A stretch of DNA of 32,629 bases, taken from contig DUUO01000021.1 in NCBI GenBank assembly GCA_012841525.1, positions 1 to 32,629 of the forward strand, given 5' to 3'. Source of the DNA: Clostridiales bacterium. Lineage in GTDB: Bacteria; Bacillota; Clostridia; Christensenellales; DTU072. Positions 1 through 15,000 of the stretch are shown here, one piece after another. Each line of letters opens with the position of its first letter. The first letter of the stretch is position 1. Under the pieces are notes generated by a model that was not told where the DNA came from, did not search any database, and saw nothing but the letters and a program-made list of their open reading frames with translations. The position numbers and the translations under genes are program-made.

Positions 1-3000
1 AGCAACCTAATAACATAAAAGATGTAGGAGACTATATAATTCACTTTTATGATACAAGTTCTGGAGGAAGTTCAGATTGTGATAATGAATATGGAACAAC
101 TTCAAGTATAGCACTTACTGTTTTAATTTTACCTAAAATTATTGAAATATTAGATTATGGAACTGGCATAAAAGAATACGATACAAATACTAGTTATTCA
201 GGTTTTGAAAATCCTTCACAAAGTGTTTCATCTGATGATGCCTCATGGAATGATGGATTAAAAATTGCTGGTGACACTATTGATGTTATAGCAAACTATA
301 ATTCTAAAAATGTAACTGAAGCAAATGAAATTACTTTCATAATAACAGGCACATCTTCAACAAACTATGTTGTTAATGTTGGTGAATTTGATTTTGACAG
401 TTATGATCCATTAACAGAAATGGAAGATGCAGTAGATGCTGTTAAAACAACTCTTAATACTTCAGATATTAATGATCTTAGGATAACAGAAAAATTAATA
501 ACAGCAACTTGGACAACACCACAAACTTTTGTTTATGATGGTATGTCACACGGTGTTGAAGCAAACTTAGTTGGTGTTTATGAAATAGATGTTAGTGATG
601 TTTCAGTTTCATATCTATCAGGAAGCACAACATCTGCAATAGATACTGGCAGTTATTTTGTTACAGTTGAAGGATTAAATGGTAGTAGTGCAACGAATTA
701 TTCATTAGGTTCAACTACTTATACAGTAAATTGGAGCATTACTGTAAGGCAGCTTGAGTTGGTTTGTGAATCAGTTAATTTAGATGCAGATAATAAAGCA
801 GTATATTCTGCGTCAAATAACATTGGAAAGAAGTTAATAATATCAAATATTGTAAGTGGCGATAAAATTAAACTTAGTGGAGTGTTAACTGGTGAGTTTA
901 ACGATGCCAATGTATTAAATAATATTATCACTGCAAATGATTTAGGTAATGGAATAGGTAATGGAACATATGAATTTTTAGGACAAAATGTTGGATATAG
1001 AAATATAACAATTAATGGTCTAGCAAACGATAGTTCTACTCAAAATGCAAACTATACTTTAGGTTCAACATCTTCAAGTTTTGAAATTATTCCTAAGACA
1101 ATTAATCTAATATGGCATGCAACCGAAGGGCATGGCTTCGATTCAAATTTTGTAACAACATATGATAAAACTGAAAAAACAATTTATGCAATATTTGAAA
1201 GCGGTGCTACAGAAGTAAATGATGGAAAAGTTTATGCTATAGATTATGATAGCATTAGTTTAAGCTATGTTAATAATTCAAAAATTAATGCTGGCTCATA
1301 TCAAGCAAGTGCAACATTAAGCGGAACCAACAATTATGTAATAAATAATAAAAATGCTAAAAAGGATTATCAAATTCTAACACGAGGCGTAACTATTTCA
1401 TTTGAACCAACTACATCAAATAGTGGGTATAAAGATGTTTATGATGCAAATAAACATGGTGTAATAATTATATTTGAAAATATAGTTTCAGGAGATATTG
1501 TAAATATTAATCCAACACTTGAAAGTAGTTCAATGAATTTAGAGTTTGTTGATGGAAACTACAGAGTTACCGCTATTTTAACAGATACATATTCAGTTAC
1601 AATAAATGAAATTTCTGGTAATGCTAACTATCATTTAGATTTATCCGCAAATCCTGATGGATTTACGCAAGATTTTGAAATATTGAAAAGATCAATTACT
1701 TTGGAGTGGGGCTATACAACATTTACATATAATGGCAATACACAAGGACCTATTTTACCTGCAATATTGAACTTAGTTACAGGTGATGATGTAAGTGTAA
1801 ATTGGGATGCAAATTATACTAATACTGCTATTAATAAAGGCAATTACATAGCTGGTGTTTTAAGTAGTTTATCTGGTAATGATGCAGGAAACTATGACAT
1901 AACTGGTGAAACATTAACAAAAGATTGGGAAATCATGGCGAAAACTTTAGAGCTCTCATGGGAAAACTATTTTGAAGACTATCAATCAGGTGATTTACCA
2001 TCAATAACAGAAGATTCACCAATCAATATAATATATGATAAAAACTATTACGGAAAGGTTTTAACTGTTAATGGAATTGTTGGAAGTGATCAAATAGGGC
2101 TAAGCGTTGAATTGAACAATGAAAATATTGTTGCAAACCCAATTGATTTTTCAGCGATTGAAAATAATTCATCTATTACATTTAAGTCAAATCTTGCTTT
2201 CGAGGCTGGATATGTAATATCAATTAATGCTGTTACAGAAAATAATAACTATAATTTACCATTAAGCAATACATTAAAAACATTTACAATTAACAAAAAA
2301 ATCTTAACATTTATTTGGAATGATGAAAAAACATTTACATATGATAAAACTGAAAAGACAGTAGAAGGCAAATTTGGCCCAAATGAAGTTATAACTGGAG
2401 ATGATGTAGATGTTCATTTTGATAACTCTGGTATCTTTAACAATGAAAGAAGTTATCACAGTAGTGCAGTAAATGCAGGTCTTTATACCTCTAAAATTTT
2501 ATCTTTGAACGGTGAAGATAGTGCAAATTACAAACTATCACCTTCAACTGTTATGAGTGTTGATTGGGAAATAAAAGCAAAAATTGCTGAATTTACCTGG
2601 GTTGGACAAGAGTTTTATATATATGATAAAACGCAAAAACTTGCTGAAGCAGAAATTACAAACTTAATATCAGGAGATGAAATAACATTTACCTATGATA
2701 ATTCAGGGGCTGAGGAGAATGGTAGAAAATTAAATAATGTTGCAACCATTAAAGGACAATATAAAGCAAAAGTTTTAAGTGTTACTAATCCAAACTATAC
2801 TTTAGTTGGAACAGCTTCTGATTTAACATTTGATTGGGAAATTAGGACTGCAGATATTACAAATATTGCCTTATCTAACAAAACGGTTTTATATGATGGA
2901 AACAATCATAATATTGTAGTTAATGAAACAGTAACTCAATATGGCGATGCAATTAGTGTAACATATCAAATAACACCAAATGGTGGAATTGCAGAAAACG

Positions 3001-6000
3001 GAAATAGTGCTAAATATGTCCATATATATAATGGTGATGTTTCATATTACACTGTTGATGCAACAATTAATGCTGGCGAAAACTACAATGAATTAAATTT
3101 AAGTGCAAGATTACAAATTAATCAAGCTTCAATGATATTTAATTGGACGCAAATTCTATTAAATAGTGAAAATCAAGCCGAATATGATGGTGCTGAACAT
3201 GGCTTTAAATTAACAACTGAAAATATTATTGGAAATGATATTGTAAAAGTTCAAGTAACATATCAAGGACAATTTGTTAAAAAAGATTTAGATGCTAATC
3301 AAGCATTAATTAATACAACTGAATATTATACAACAGGCAAAAATGTCGATACATATGTTGTTAGAATTTTATCACTAGATAATACAAACTATAAGTTAGG
3401 TGGAGTTTTACAACAAACATTTGATATTTTACCAATCACCTTGAATATCGATTGGACTGGTCAAACTTCTAGTTTCGAGTATGATGGAAGTCAAAAAACT
3501 GTAGAAGGAACTTTGATTGGTGTGTTAACAGAAGATCAATTAGATGTATCATTAATTTTTGATAACAGTGCCTTAGTAGAAAATTCAAGATATCTAAATA
3601 GTAAAGGTATAAGGGCAAAACAATACTTATCAAGAGCATTAAACATTGAAGGAGAAAAAGCAGGGAACTACATTCTTTCAAGCTCTGATAGAGAGTATCA
3701 ATGGGAAATTACGCCTAAAGTTTTAGAAATAATTTGGAACGGTCAATCAAGTTACACTTATAATAATACTACAAGAAACATATCAGCATCTTTGACAAAT
3801 GTTGTTAGTGGAGATGAAGTTTTATTGACATATAAAACTACTGGTAATTCACCTGCTCCTGATAGTAGACTTTATGCTATTAGTGCAAAAGATGCTGGTG
3901 AATATAGAGCAGAAATTTCTTCTATATCTAATACAGATTATATTTTAAATGCTCAAAGCATATATTTTGACTGGGTAATTAACAAGGCAAACATCAACAA
4001 CATTTCCTTACAAGGCGAAGAATATATTTATGATAAAAATGCACATCCTATAACTTTAGTTGTAAATGGGGAAGAAATTAAAGTTGTTGGAACTAGTCAT
4101 GAGTTTATGACTCAATTTGGAGATGCGGTTACAATAAATTATGAAATCAAGGGCTCAAACGAAGGAGATGATTTCTATGTTCAAGGAAATAACAAGATCA
4201 ATGTCTATTTTATAGAAGATGAGATTTCATATTATATTGTTAAAGGAACAATAAATGGAGGAACAAACTATAATAATTTTGAACAAACTGCAAACTTAAA
4301 GATACTACAAAGGGATATCAGCGATATTACAGTAGAAGAAAATAAAACAGTAACATATAACGGTAAAGAGCACAGTATAGCATATAGCTTTACCAATTCT
4401 GGCAATACTGATTTAGGTGATCCAATTGAAGTAGTGCAAACAATTAATGAAAATTCAGGAAACAGTGCTAAAAATGCTGGTATTTATACGATTTTAACTA
4501 CTGCAAGAGTATTAAGTAATGGAGAACCAAACTTAAATTACAAAGAATTCAATGTTTCTAGAATCTTATCAATAAATAAAGCAAACATGGTAAATAGAGA
4601 TAATGGCAATGCAATTACTTACATTGACCAAAATGTAACATACACCGCAAGCACCATATATCTCAATGTTGAAGAAAGTTCTGTTGGCTCCAATAAAAAA
4701 CTAGTTTTAGATATTAAACCTCAAGATGTGATATTAGATGCTGATTATACTGGAGATATTGCTAATATTTCATATAAATATTCAACCACCGATGGTGTTT
4801 ATGATTTAGACTTTAATGGTGTTAAAGATGCAAATACATATTATGTAAAAGCAATTTTAACTAATCAAAATTATTATGATTTAATTTTGATTGCGACATT
4901 GACAATTGATAAGAAAAACATTGGTGATTTGAGCTTGTATTTTGTTGGATATACACAAGATTATGATTCAGAATATCATTCAATTGGTATTAATACAATA
5001 AATGAAGTTAATTACAACATAAATACATCTGTGGCATTACTAGGTTCTGATACAGGTATAGTTACATATACATACAAATATAATAGTGGCGATGGTTATC
5101 CTCAAGAAGCTACTCCATTTAATTCAAGCATCATTAGGAATGCTGGTCAATATCAAATATTTGCCAAAATAGATGGTGGCTCAAACTACGTATCAGATAG
5201 TAAAGATGCTTTGGTGGTTATAGAAAAAGTTGATGTTACAGGAATTAATTTAGAGGGAACAGGAACTCATATATATAACGGGGAATATCAATTAGTTAAT
5301 GTTTCGAAAAATACTACTCAATTTAATGAAGAAATATCAATTGATTATACGCTAACTCCAGAAAATGTTGAAAGTGGTGCTCCAAATAATGGTGCTAAAA
5401 ATGTAGGTGAATATACCATAACAGTGACATTTAACTTGGGAGGAACAAATCAAAACTATAATGAAACTTATATAGAAGGCAATTTAACTATTACAAAAGC
5501 CAATATGTATAACATTGAAGGTAATTCTAATTTGTTTTATTTGCTAAATGCTGAAATAGATTACAGTGCAACAAAACACTATTTGAATATTCAAACTCAA
5601 AACACATCTGGATTATCTGATAATCAAGTTATTAATTATAATATTGTTCCAACTAACAACACGAATTTAACGCCAAGTGAAATTGGAGTTGTAAGATATC
5701 AATATAAATTAAGCACCGATACAAGTTATGCTGATTTTGCTGGTGTAACTAATGCTGGCACTTATGATATCAAGGCAATAATTCAAAATCCGAATTATTA
5801 TGACTATGAACTAAATGCTACTTTAACAATTAACAAATTAGAAAGGGCAACAATTTGGACTGGATTAGAAAACACATATATCTATAATGGATTTTCACAA
5901 AACAATAGTATAACCGCTTCATTTGATGCACTACCTCAAGATGGCGGTAATACTGATTTAGCAATTTCATATTCATATTCTGAAGTTTTAGAAGGAGAAT

Positions 6001-9000
6001 ATGTAAACACTTTAGAGTTTAAAGATGCTGGATATTACAACTTAAACGTTAATTCTCCAAATCCAAACTACGAATTAATAAACAATGCAAAAGCACTACA
6101 AATGTTAAAAGCAAACATTAATTTATTATTTGGAAATAGAACAGTGGGATATACAAATACCACATATTATTTATCAGCAAACATCACTGAAGATTATAGC
6201 GGCTCATATATTAACGGAACAAATGAAACTAATCATAATGGTCTAGGAACTGATATTTGGAATGTAAAATATTTTGTATTATCTGAAACTGGTAGTTACA
6301 TCATTGGAGATACAATTGAAACATATGCAGAAGGTCTTCCAGGAAATAGAGCAAATGAATTTACAGGCGATAAAAATGCTGGCTCATATAATATAATTGC
6401 AATTATTGAAGAAAGCAGAAATTATAATCTTTGGAAAAAACAAGGTGTATTGGTCATAAATAAAGCAGATATCACAAATATTACATTTACAGATGACAAT
6501 ACATCGATTTATGATAAAACAATTCATGAAATCGAAATTGAAAATACAAATAGCGAAACGGATAAAACTCAATATGGGGATAATCTAACTGTTTCATATG
6601 ATATGAATCCTTTAGATGAAAGTTTAGATTATAGTCAACTTATTAAAAACAGAGCCAGATCTGCTGGAAGTTACACTGTTACTGCAACTATAACGGCTGG
6701 GGATAACTATAATGACTTAATTTTGAGTGCAAATCTTAATATTGCAAAGGCAAATATTTATAATGTTTTAGACGATCAACATCTTGGACAATTCTATTTG
6801 CATAATCAAAATGGCAATGATGCAATAATTTATGATGGTTATACACACTTTTTGAATGTTGTTTCTTCAAGTTCTGATAGTAGTTTATCATTATCTCAAA
6901 TTACTTTAATTGATGTTCATCCACACACAAATCATAACGTGGCTGCAGATAGTGCAAGTATTGAATATACTGTAAACGGCAGTTCATTTGAAGGTGCAAA
7001 AAATAAAGGTATTTATAACATTAAAGCAGTACTAAAAAATAAAAACTATAATGATTTAGAATTAAATGCAGTGCTTGAAATTCTTCCATATGAAACAACT
7101 GTTGCATGGGTAGGTATTATAGATGAAAACTTAAATGATATTGTCTACACATACAATGGTTATGACCAAAAAGGTAAAATTTCTGCAACATACAAACAAG
7201 TAGCAGGAGATGGTGGTCAATATGTTCCTGCAAATATAACAATTGAATATAAGTTAACAGAAGATGCAAGTTACAATACTACAAATCAATTTAAAAATGC
7301 TGGATATTATAAATTCACAATAAGTGCACCAAATGACAACTATATTTTTAATACAAATGATGTTCAAAAAAATAAGAAAATGGAAAAAGCAGATATTGAT
7401 TATACATTTATTGGTAACAACATAGTATTTGATAATGAATTCCATTATATAGGTGCTAGCACATCGCCAACAATTCCAAATACAGATCCATATCTAGCAA
7501 GACCTATGAAAATAAGTTTACTTGGAAGTGATACTGGAGTTATTGATTATACATATACAGTAAATGAATTAGGCTTTTCTTATGAAGGCAACTGGCTATA
7601 TTTCAATGGTGCAAAAAATGCGGGTACTTACTACATAAAAGCAGCAATAGAAGTAAGTGTTGACTTGGCTGTTAATTATAATACATGGGAAAAAGAAGCA
7701 ATTTTAGAAATTAATAAAGCAAATATTACAAATATAACATTAGAAAATAAAACTGTTACATATAATGGTGCTTTACATACTATTGAAGTTTCTGGAAACA
7801 CAACACAACATGGAATTGCAGTTGAAGTTTTATATTCAATTAATCCAATTGACACAGAATCTGATAAAGGTGCTATTAGCGCAGGAAATTATGTTGTAAC
7901 TGCAATAGTAAATTCAGATAATGCTAATTACAATAGCAACTATTATACATTATCTCTTGACGCGGATTTAATTATAAATAAAGCAGTAATGTATAACATT
8001 GATGGTGGTGCTGAAGACTTTTACTTTAATAATGTGACAACAGAATACAACAGTTATTTGCAATATCTAAATGTAGTTGCATTTTCAGGTGAAAGCAATT
8101 TAGCTGCAAGTCAAGTTACAAGTTTAAATATATCACCTTTAGGAGAAAGCCATACTGACATAGCAGCAATTACATATAAATATTCACAAACCGAAAACAT
8201 TTATAATATGGACTTTAACGGAGTAAAAGACAAGGGAACATATTATATTCAAGCAACACTTGAAAATTCAAACTATATATCAAAAACATACACAGCAAAA
8301 CTAATAATTAATCCTAAACAAGTCGAATTGATTGTAAGTGGTTTTGATGAAAGTTACACATATAATGGAAGTGACCAAATATCATCATTAAATGCATATT
8401 ATACTCCTATAAATGCAGATGTTTTGTATGAAGGTTATGTCATTGTGGTTACACCTCAAATTTTGTATTCTCAAAATAATGATGAAAATTATGAAAACAC
8501 GATTATATTTAAAAATGCTGGTGAATATAAATTTGTATTTAGTAATGAATTAAATTCAAATTATGAGTTCACAGAAACTGAAAAAATATTAACAATGGAT
8601 AAAGCAGATATAGCATTATATATGTTAGATAATACTGTAACATATGATGCAACAACACATTATTTAAGTGCATCTACATCTCAAGAAATTGCAAATCCAG
8701 CATATCAAACACAATATCAACTTTTAGGCGAAGATATAGCAACAGTAACTTATAAATTTACAGAAAATGAAAGTGGATTTTCATATACAGGAACTTGGAA
8801 TGATTTTGAAGGAGTAATTAACGCTGGAAAATATTATATTAAAGCAAACATCGATATTGAAAATAGTTATAACTATAATGAATGGCAATCAAGTCAGGCT
8901 GTTTTAACTATAGAAATTTCTTCAATACTTGGACTTTCACTTACAGGGCAAGGAGTTTATACATATGACGGCACTATAAGAATAGTTGAGCTTCAAAATG

Positions 9001-12000
9001 AAAATGAGGTAGAGCCTGTAAACACAACTCAACATGGCGAGGTTGTTACATTATATTACACAATTTCTCCGGAAGATCTTGCTGTTGAGTATGCTGGTGA
9101 TTTAGATAAAAATAGGGCAAAATCTGTAGGAACATATGTAATAACTGCAACATTAAATGATCCTGATAAAGATGGTTATAATCCAAACTATACAAAACTT
9201 ACCTTGCAAGCAACATTGACAATTGAAAAAGCAATTATGTATAACAATGAAGACAAATCTAATGTGTTCTATTTTAACAGTGCTGAAATAACTTTTAATG
9301 GAGCAATGCATTTTCTAAATATTGTGACAACAGAAATGCAAACATCTTTAGCGACTGAAAGAGTTGATACTTTAGAAATTAGACCATTTGAAGATTCTAT
9401 GACAATAGATAGTGCTACAATTACATATATGTTTTCAACCACAGAAGGAGTTTATAATAATGTGTTCAATGGAGTTAGAAATAAAGGCATATATTATATG
9501 CAAGCTACGATGGAAAACAAAAATTATATTACTCAAGAGTATACAGCAATTTTAACCATTAACGCATACAAAGCAGAAATAATTTGGTTGGGCTTTGATA
9601 ACGAATATACATATAATGGATATAGTCAGAAAAATAAATTAAGTGCATATTATACGATGGCTGAATTTGAACAAAGTGAAGGCCAAGAAACAAGAAATAT
9701 TGCACTGGATATTTATCGTGAAAATAACGGAAGTTATGAATTAATCAACGATTTTTATATTGCTGGCAATTATGATTTTAGGGCAAAAACGAGCGATAGC
9801 GTTCACAGCAACTATGATTTTTCTGAAACTGACACATCAAAAATTCTAGAAATGAAAAAAGCGGACATTAACATGTATATGGTAGGAAGAAACCTTGAAT
9901 ATAATGGATATGTTCAATATATTGGTGTATCAGAAAGCAGCACTGTTTCAAATGCTGAAAATGTAACCTCAATCAATTTATTAGGGCTTGATACAGCAGA
10001 TGTTTCTTATACATTTACAACTTCAGAAAATAATATACCAAATGTATTTGAAGGCAAAAAAGATGCAGGTACTTATATTATTAGAGCAACTATTATTCCA
10101 CATACACCAGAAGGAAATAGTTATGATGTAAAAGATAATTATAACTATGAAGAGTGGAACGATAATGAAAACTATAATACAGCAAGTCTAGTTATAACTA
10201 GAAAAACCATTACAGTCACATCTACATCATCTTTAGGTGATTGGACAAAAGTGTATGATGCAACAATAGCATATGAAGATTTTGAAGCAACTGGTTTTGT
10301 CTCTGTTGTAAATGATGATGAGACTGTTAATGAAGAAGATTTATTTAACATAATTGCAACATATCAAAACAAAAATGTTGGCTCTGATAAAATAATTACA
10401 TTTGCTATTGTAAATAAATCAACATCTGAAACTTCCAAGAACTATACAATATCACAAGTTTTAACTGGAAAAATTATTGCACATAAATTAATCCCAACTT
10501 TAACAAATTGGACAAAAGTTTATGATGGTAATAATTATTATGGTAAAATCACAACCTTTATTGAAGATCCTTTTGCTGGAATATATCCAGGTGATGTAGT
10601 CGATGTAGATGCATACTTTAATAGTAAAAACGTTACATCCATTAATTCAGAGCAAATTTATATCCCTGATGATTATGCTAAATCAATTTATTTCGAATTA
10701 TCTGGCAATGATAAAAACAATTATATTATTGATGAAATTGATAATGAAAATGCAAATGTATCTATAACTCAAAGAGATGTTTCTGTAGTTTGGGGCAACA
10801 CTCAAATGGTATACTCAGGTGTTGAAAATGCTACTACAGCATATTTTGAGTTGGTAGGTAATGATAGAACCACAGCAAATGAAGGGAAAGAAATATTAAT
10901 TGTTAGATATTATGAAGAAGAAACAAATAATGAAGTAATATTTAGAAATGCAGGACATTATATAGGTAAGGCCTTCATTAATGATGAGTCAACTGATATT
11001 GATGGAGTTAAATATACTTGGAACTATAATGTTAGTCTTGAAGAAAATGAAAAAGAATTAGAAATTTTATCATTATTAAAAGAAGTAGAATGGAATAATT
11101 TACCTTTAGAAAATTATATTTATAATGGAACCATCAGAGGAACAGATATTAATGCAAAAATTGATGTAGTTGGAACTGATAGAGGTATTCAAGGTGTTGT
11201 AAATGATAAAATGACATTAGATATAGTTATAAGAACTGGTGGTGCTGTAGTTTCTGAAATCAAAAACGCTGGAATTTATACTTTAACTGCAACAATTACA
11301 TATGTATATGATGACGGCTTCGAAATGAAATTTAACTATTCTTTGAGTAATTCAATGAAAGAAATTACCGTTGAGAAAGCTGATATGACTAATATTTACT
11401 TTAGTGGCAGAGATGAATTTGTTTATTGGGCTGGTGAAACACATTCATATTATGTTGTTAATCAAGATTCAGAAAATGCCTTTAGTCCAACTGAAAGTAC
11501 AATATACTATCAATATGATGGAAATGAAGAAATACAAGTCATTTATAATGGTGGAGATACACAGTTTGCGGGTGGAAATACTGTTAAAAATGTCGGTGAA
11601 TATACAATTAAGGCAACTGTTTTGGCAACTAATAACTACAATGGTTTTGAAGGATTTGTGACAGTGGTTATAACAAAAGGTGATATTTCAGAAGAATTTG
11701 TTTATTATGATAGAACAATGGATTATATAGGGGATTATGTATTTTTATATTTAACTCAAGATGAATTAACACCAAATAATATATTCCAAAATATTTATTA
11801 TCCAGATTCTACAACACCTAGTGTTATTTATGAATATTTAGTTCCATCTGCTGACGGATATTGGAAAGTTTTAGAAAATACCGTTGATGGTCAAACAACT
11901 TACGAAGTCGTAGAATATGATAATTCAATACATGAAAATTCAAACAGATATAACTATGCTGAGTTTACAAATCAAACAGCCAGAAACGCTGGAGTATATT

Positions 12001-15000
12001 TCTTAAGGGCCTCAATTAATGAAACAGGAAATTATACTGAGTTTAGTGATGTGGCAATACTTGAAATTAAAAAGATTACAAGAGATGTTTTATGGTATTA
12101 CACAGATTCTATACAAGGAAGAAAGAGCCTTGATCAAGCATCTATAATATTTGATGAAACAGATAAATATACAAATCTTTCAGCTGAAATCAACTCTGTT
12201 GGAACCGATAAAACAATAATTGCTGGTGAAAATGTTAATAAAATAATTCTTGACATTCCTCGTGACAAAATTATTCCAGAAGATATAGCAAAATTCACAT
12301 ATGATCAAGCGAAAAATGATTATGAGTTTAATAATGGAGTTTTAGGTGAATTTAGAATGGCTGGTAACTACAGTATAAGTGCTGAATTTAAATCTAGTGA
12401 TAATTCATTATATTTCTATTCAACGAACTACAATTTAAGGTTAACTCCAGTGCAAACGAGAATTGAAAAATATAATTTACAAGTCAAATGGTTTAGGAAC
12501 AATCAAGCCATTGAATATATAGATGACAATCCTTTTGTTTATGATGGAAATAATCATGGTGTTAATCCAATAGGATATGGATTACAAACATATGAATTTC
12601 CACAAGGAATTGTTATTCCTATTGTTTTAACAGCAAATCTAGAAAAGAATGCAGGGAGATATAGATCTACAATTACAAGAATAAAAGGTGGAGACATTGA
12701 GGCAGATGATATTTTAACAGATGGTAATATTTGGTCAGGTGGTACTCCCCAAGTTGGCTATTTATTTGATTACAACTATAAATTGCCTGGTGATTCTTCA
12801 TTAGATTCTAGAAGATATAAAGATTGGGAAATTATAAAACGTCAGTTAAGCATAATACAAGGAACAACTAGTGGATTTAAATTAGATTCAGAAGGGAATC
12901 CTGTAGGATTATATAAATTTTATGATGGAACAACTTTGTTTACATTAGAATCTACAATTGTATCAAATCAAATTATCACTACAGACAATGCTGAAGGCAT
13001 GAGTTTTAATGTCGCACATTTGTATAAGAGCACTTTATTACAAGGTGGATCAAGGTTCTTGTGGGAAATTGATAATTTAATTGAAAGTGATATCGATAAT
13101 GTTTCAATTAGCATTGAAAATATTAATTCATATTTAAGAACTTCTTCCGATGATGTATTAAAGAAAAATATTACTTCAAATCTTGCCAAAATTGTGTTTA
13201 ATGCATTTACTCATCATAACTACTATTTGTTTGTAATAACTGATGAATCTGAAGTTCAAAGCTTTGAAGTATATGAATCTGATTCAAGTGCAGAAAATCC
13301 TTTAATTGTTAGACCAAGACCTATAAGATTGAAAAAAGATAATATTGTAAGTTCTTATGATGGAAATGGATTTGATTTAGAGCTTAATTTTGCAAATCAC
13401 ATTAATACAAAAGATGGGCTTGAAGTTATTGAATCCATTGAAGATGGCGTAAACAATTATGCTTTTATTAATGGTATATATGAAGATGATTATTTCAACG
13501 GAAGAATATATATTGAAGGTAATGACTTTGAAGGCAATTTTGTTATGGGGGATGAGGCTAAAGATGCAGGAAAATATTCGATAGTAATAGAAGAAGGATT
13601 TACAACATTTGATTCAGATGGAGTTACAAATTATGAAGTAACAATTGATGAATCAATTGGCGAATATACAATCAAACAAAGAGTTTTATCACTAGAATAT
13701 AATGATGCTTTACAAGATTTGTTTTCTGTTAAAAATGGGAACGCTAAAGATGTAACAGTTAATAAAATAGGTATGCTAGCCAATGATGAACATCCAATCA
13801 CACAAGACGAATTTGATGCCTTATTAATCGCTGATGGATTATCTCAATCATCATTTGATATAAAAAATGCATGGCTTTCCGATGCGATGAATTCTAATTT
13901 TTATACTCTATATGTTGGAGCAAAAGATGACACTGAAAATAATGATGTGAAACTTGGTATTACTATATTAAATGATAGGAATAGGCATAACTACACATAC
14001 AATGCACCTGTGTTGCAAATAACAGGGGTTAGATTGGCTGATGATCCAAACGCTGATAAAGAATATTTATTCAAAATAGAATCAAGTGAAGACTTAAACA
14101 ATTTTGCATATGATGTTGAAAATCTAAAAGCAACTTTAGAAAACTATAATGTAGGAAAGCATCCAACATATTATCAATTGTCAGATATTATCGCATCATA
14201 TGAAGGTCGTCCAATAATTTTACGATCAATTTCAAGTTTTGCTGGCAATTATTTTGGTGGTGGGCATAATATAATTGGCTTAACTATTATAGCAAGTGGA
14301 AAAGACCAAAACACTGCAATGTTCAATTTGTTAACTGGAAAAATTTCAGGAATGAATTTAAGGAAAACAACAGTTGTTGCACATAACAGTTCATATGTTG
14401 CTCCTATCGCAGCAGAGGTAAACGGTGGTATAATTGAAAACTCAAGCTTTGAAGGTGTAATTAGTTCTCATGCAGAAAGCAAATCACTTACAGTCGGTGG
14501 TTTAATAGGCTTATTGATAAAAGGTAGTGTAGAAAACAGTTATTCAGTAGCAAAAATATTTGCAAAAACAAATGGAAATATTAATGTGGGTGCATTAATT
14601 GGTGAAACTAAAAACGACAATGAAGAAGAACAAATCATTTCCAATGTAGGAAGCTTTATTGAAGCAAATCTTGATAATGTACCAAATGAAAATAATGATG
14701 TTGTTGCACCAGTATTTAATAGCGTTGTAGGTAAAGGTAATGCAAATATTATCTCTGATATAGTATTTAAAAATGGCGTTGTCATCAATGGTGAAAGACT
14801 TGATTTAATCAACTCAAAAACATATGATGAGATAATGGTTGAAAACTCTACAGTGTCTTCCATAATTTATGATTGGGTACTAAATAGGGCATATACTGGA
14901 AACAAAAATGGAACTTTAACAGATCCGTTTATGCTATCTTTTTATACTCAATTTTCATTAATAAGAGCATATCCATATGCAAGCTTTAAATTAGCAAGGA

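Noticed and set aside
1944..10202. Repeats considered as a CRISPR or DNA-level tandem array
   Set aside because: Units are over 1 kb, diverged at the nucleotide level and in frame, so they are protein-module repeats.
14540..14863. 107-codon frame on the - strand inside the giant gene
   Set aside because: No ribosome site or domain; the + strand encodes clear GLUG-like repeats at the same place, so it is a shadow frame.
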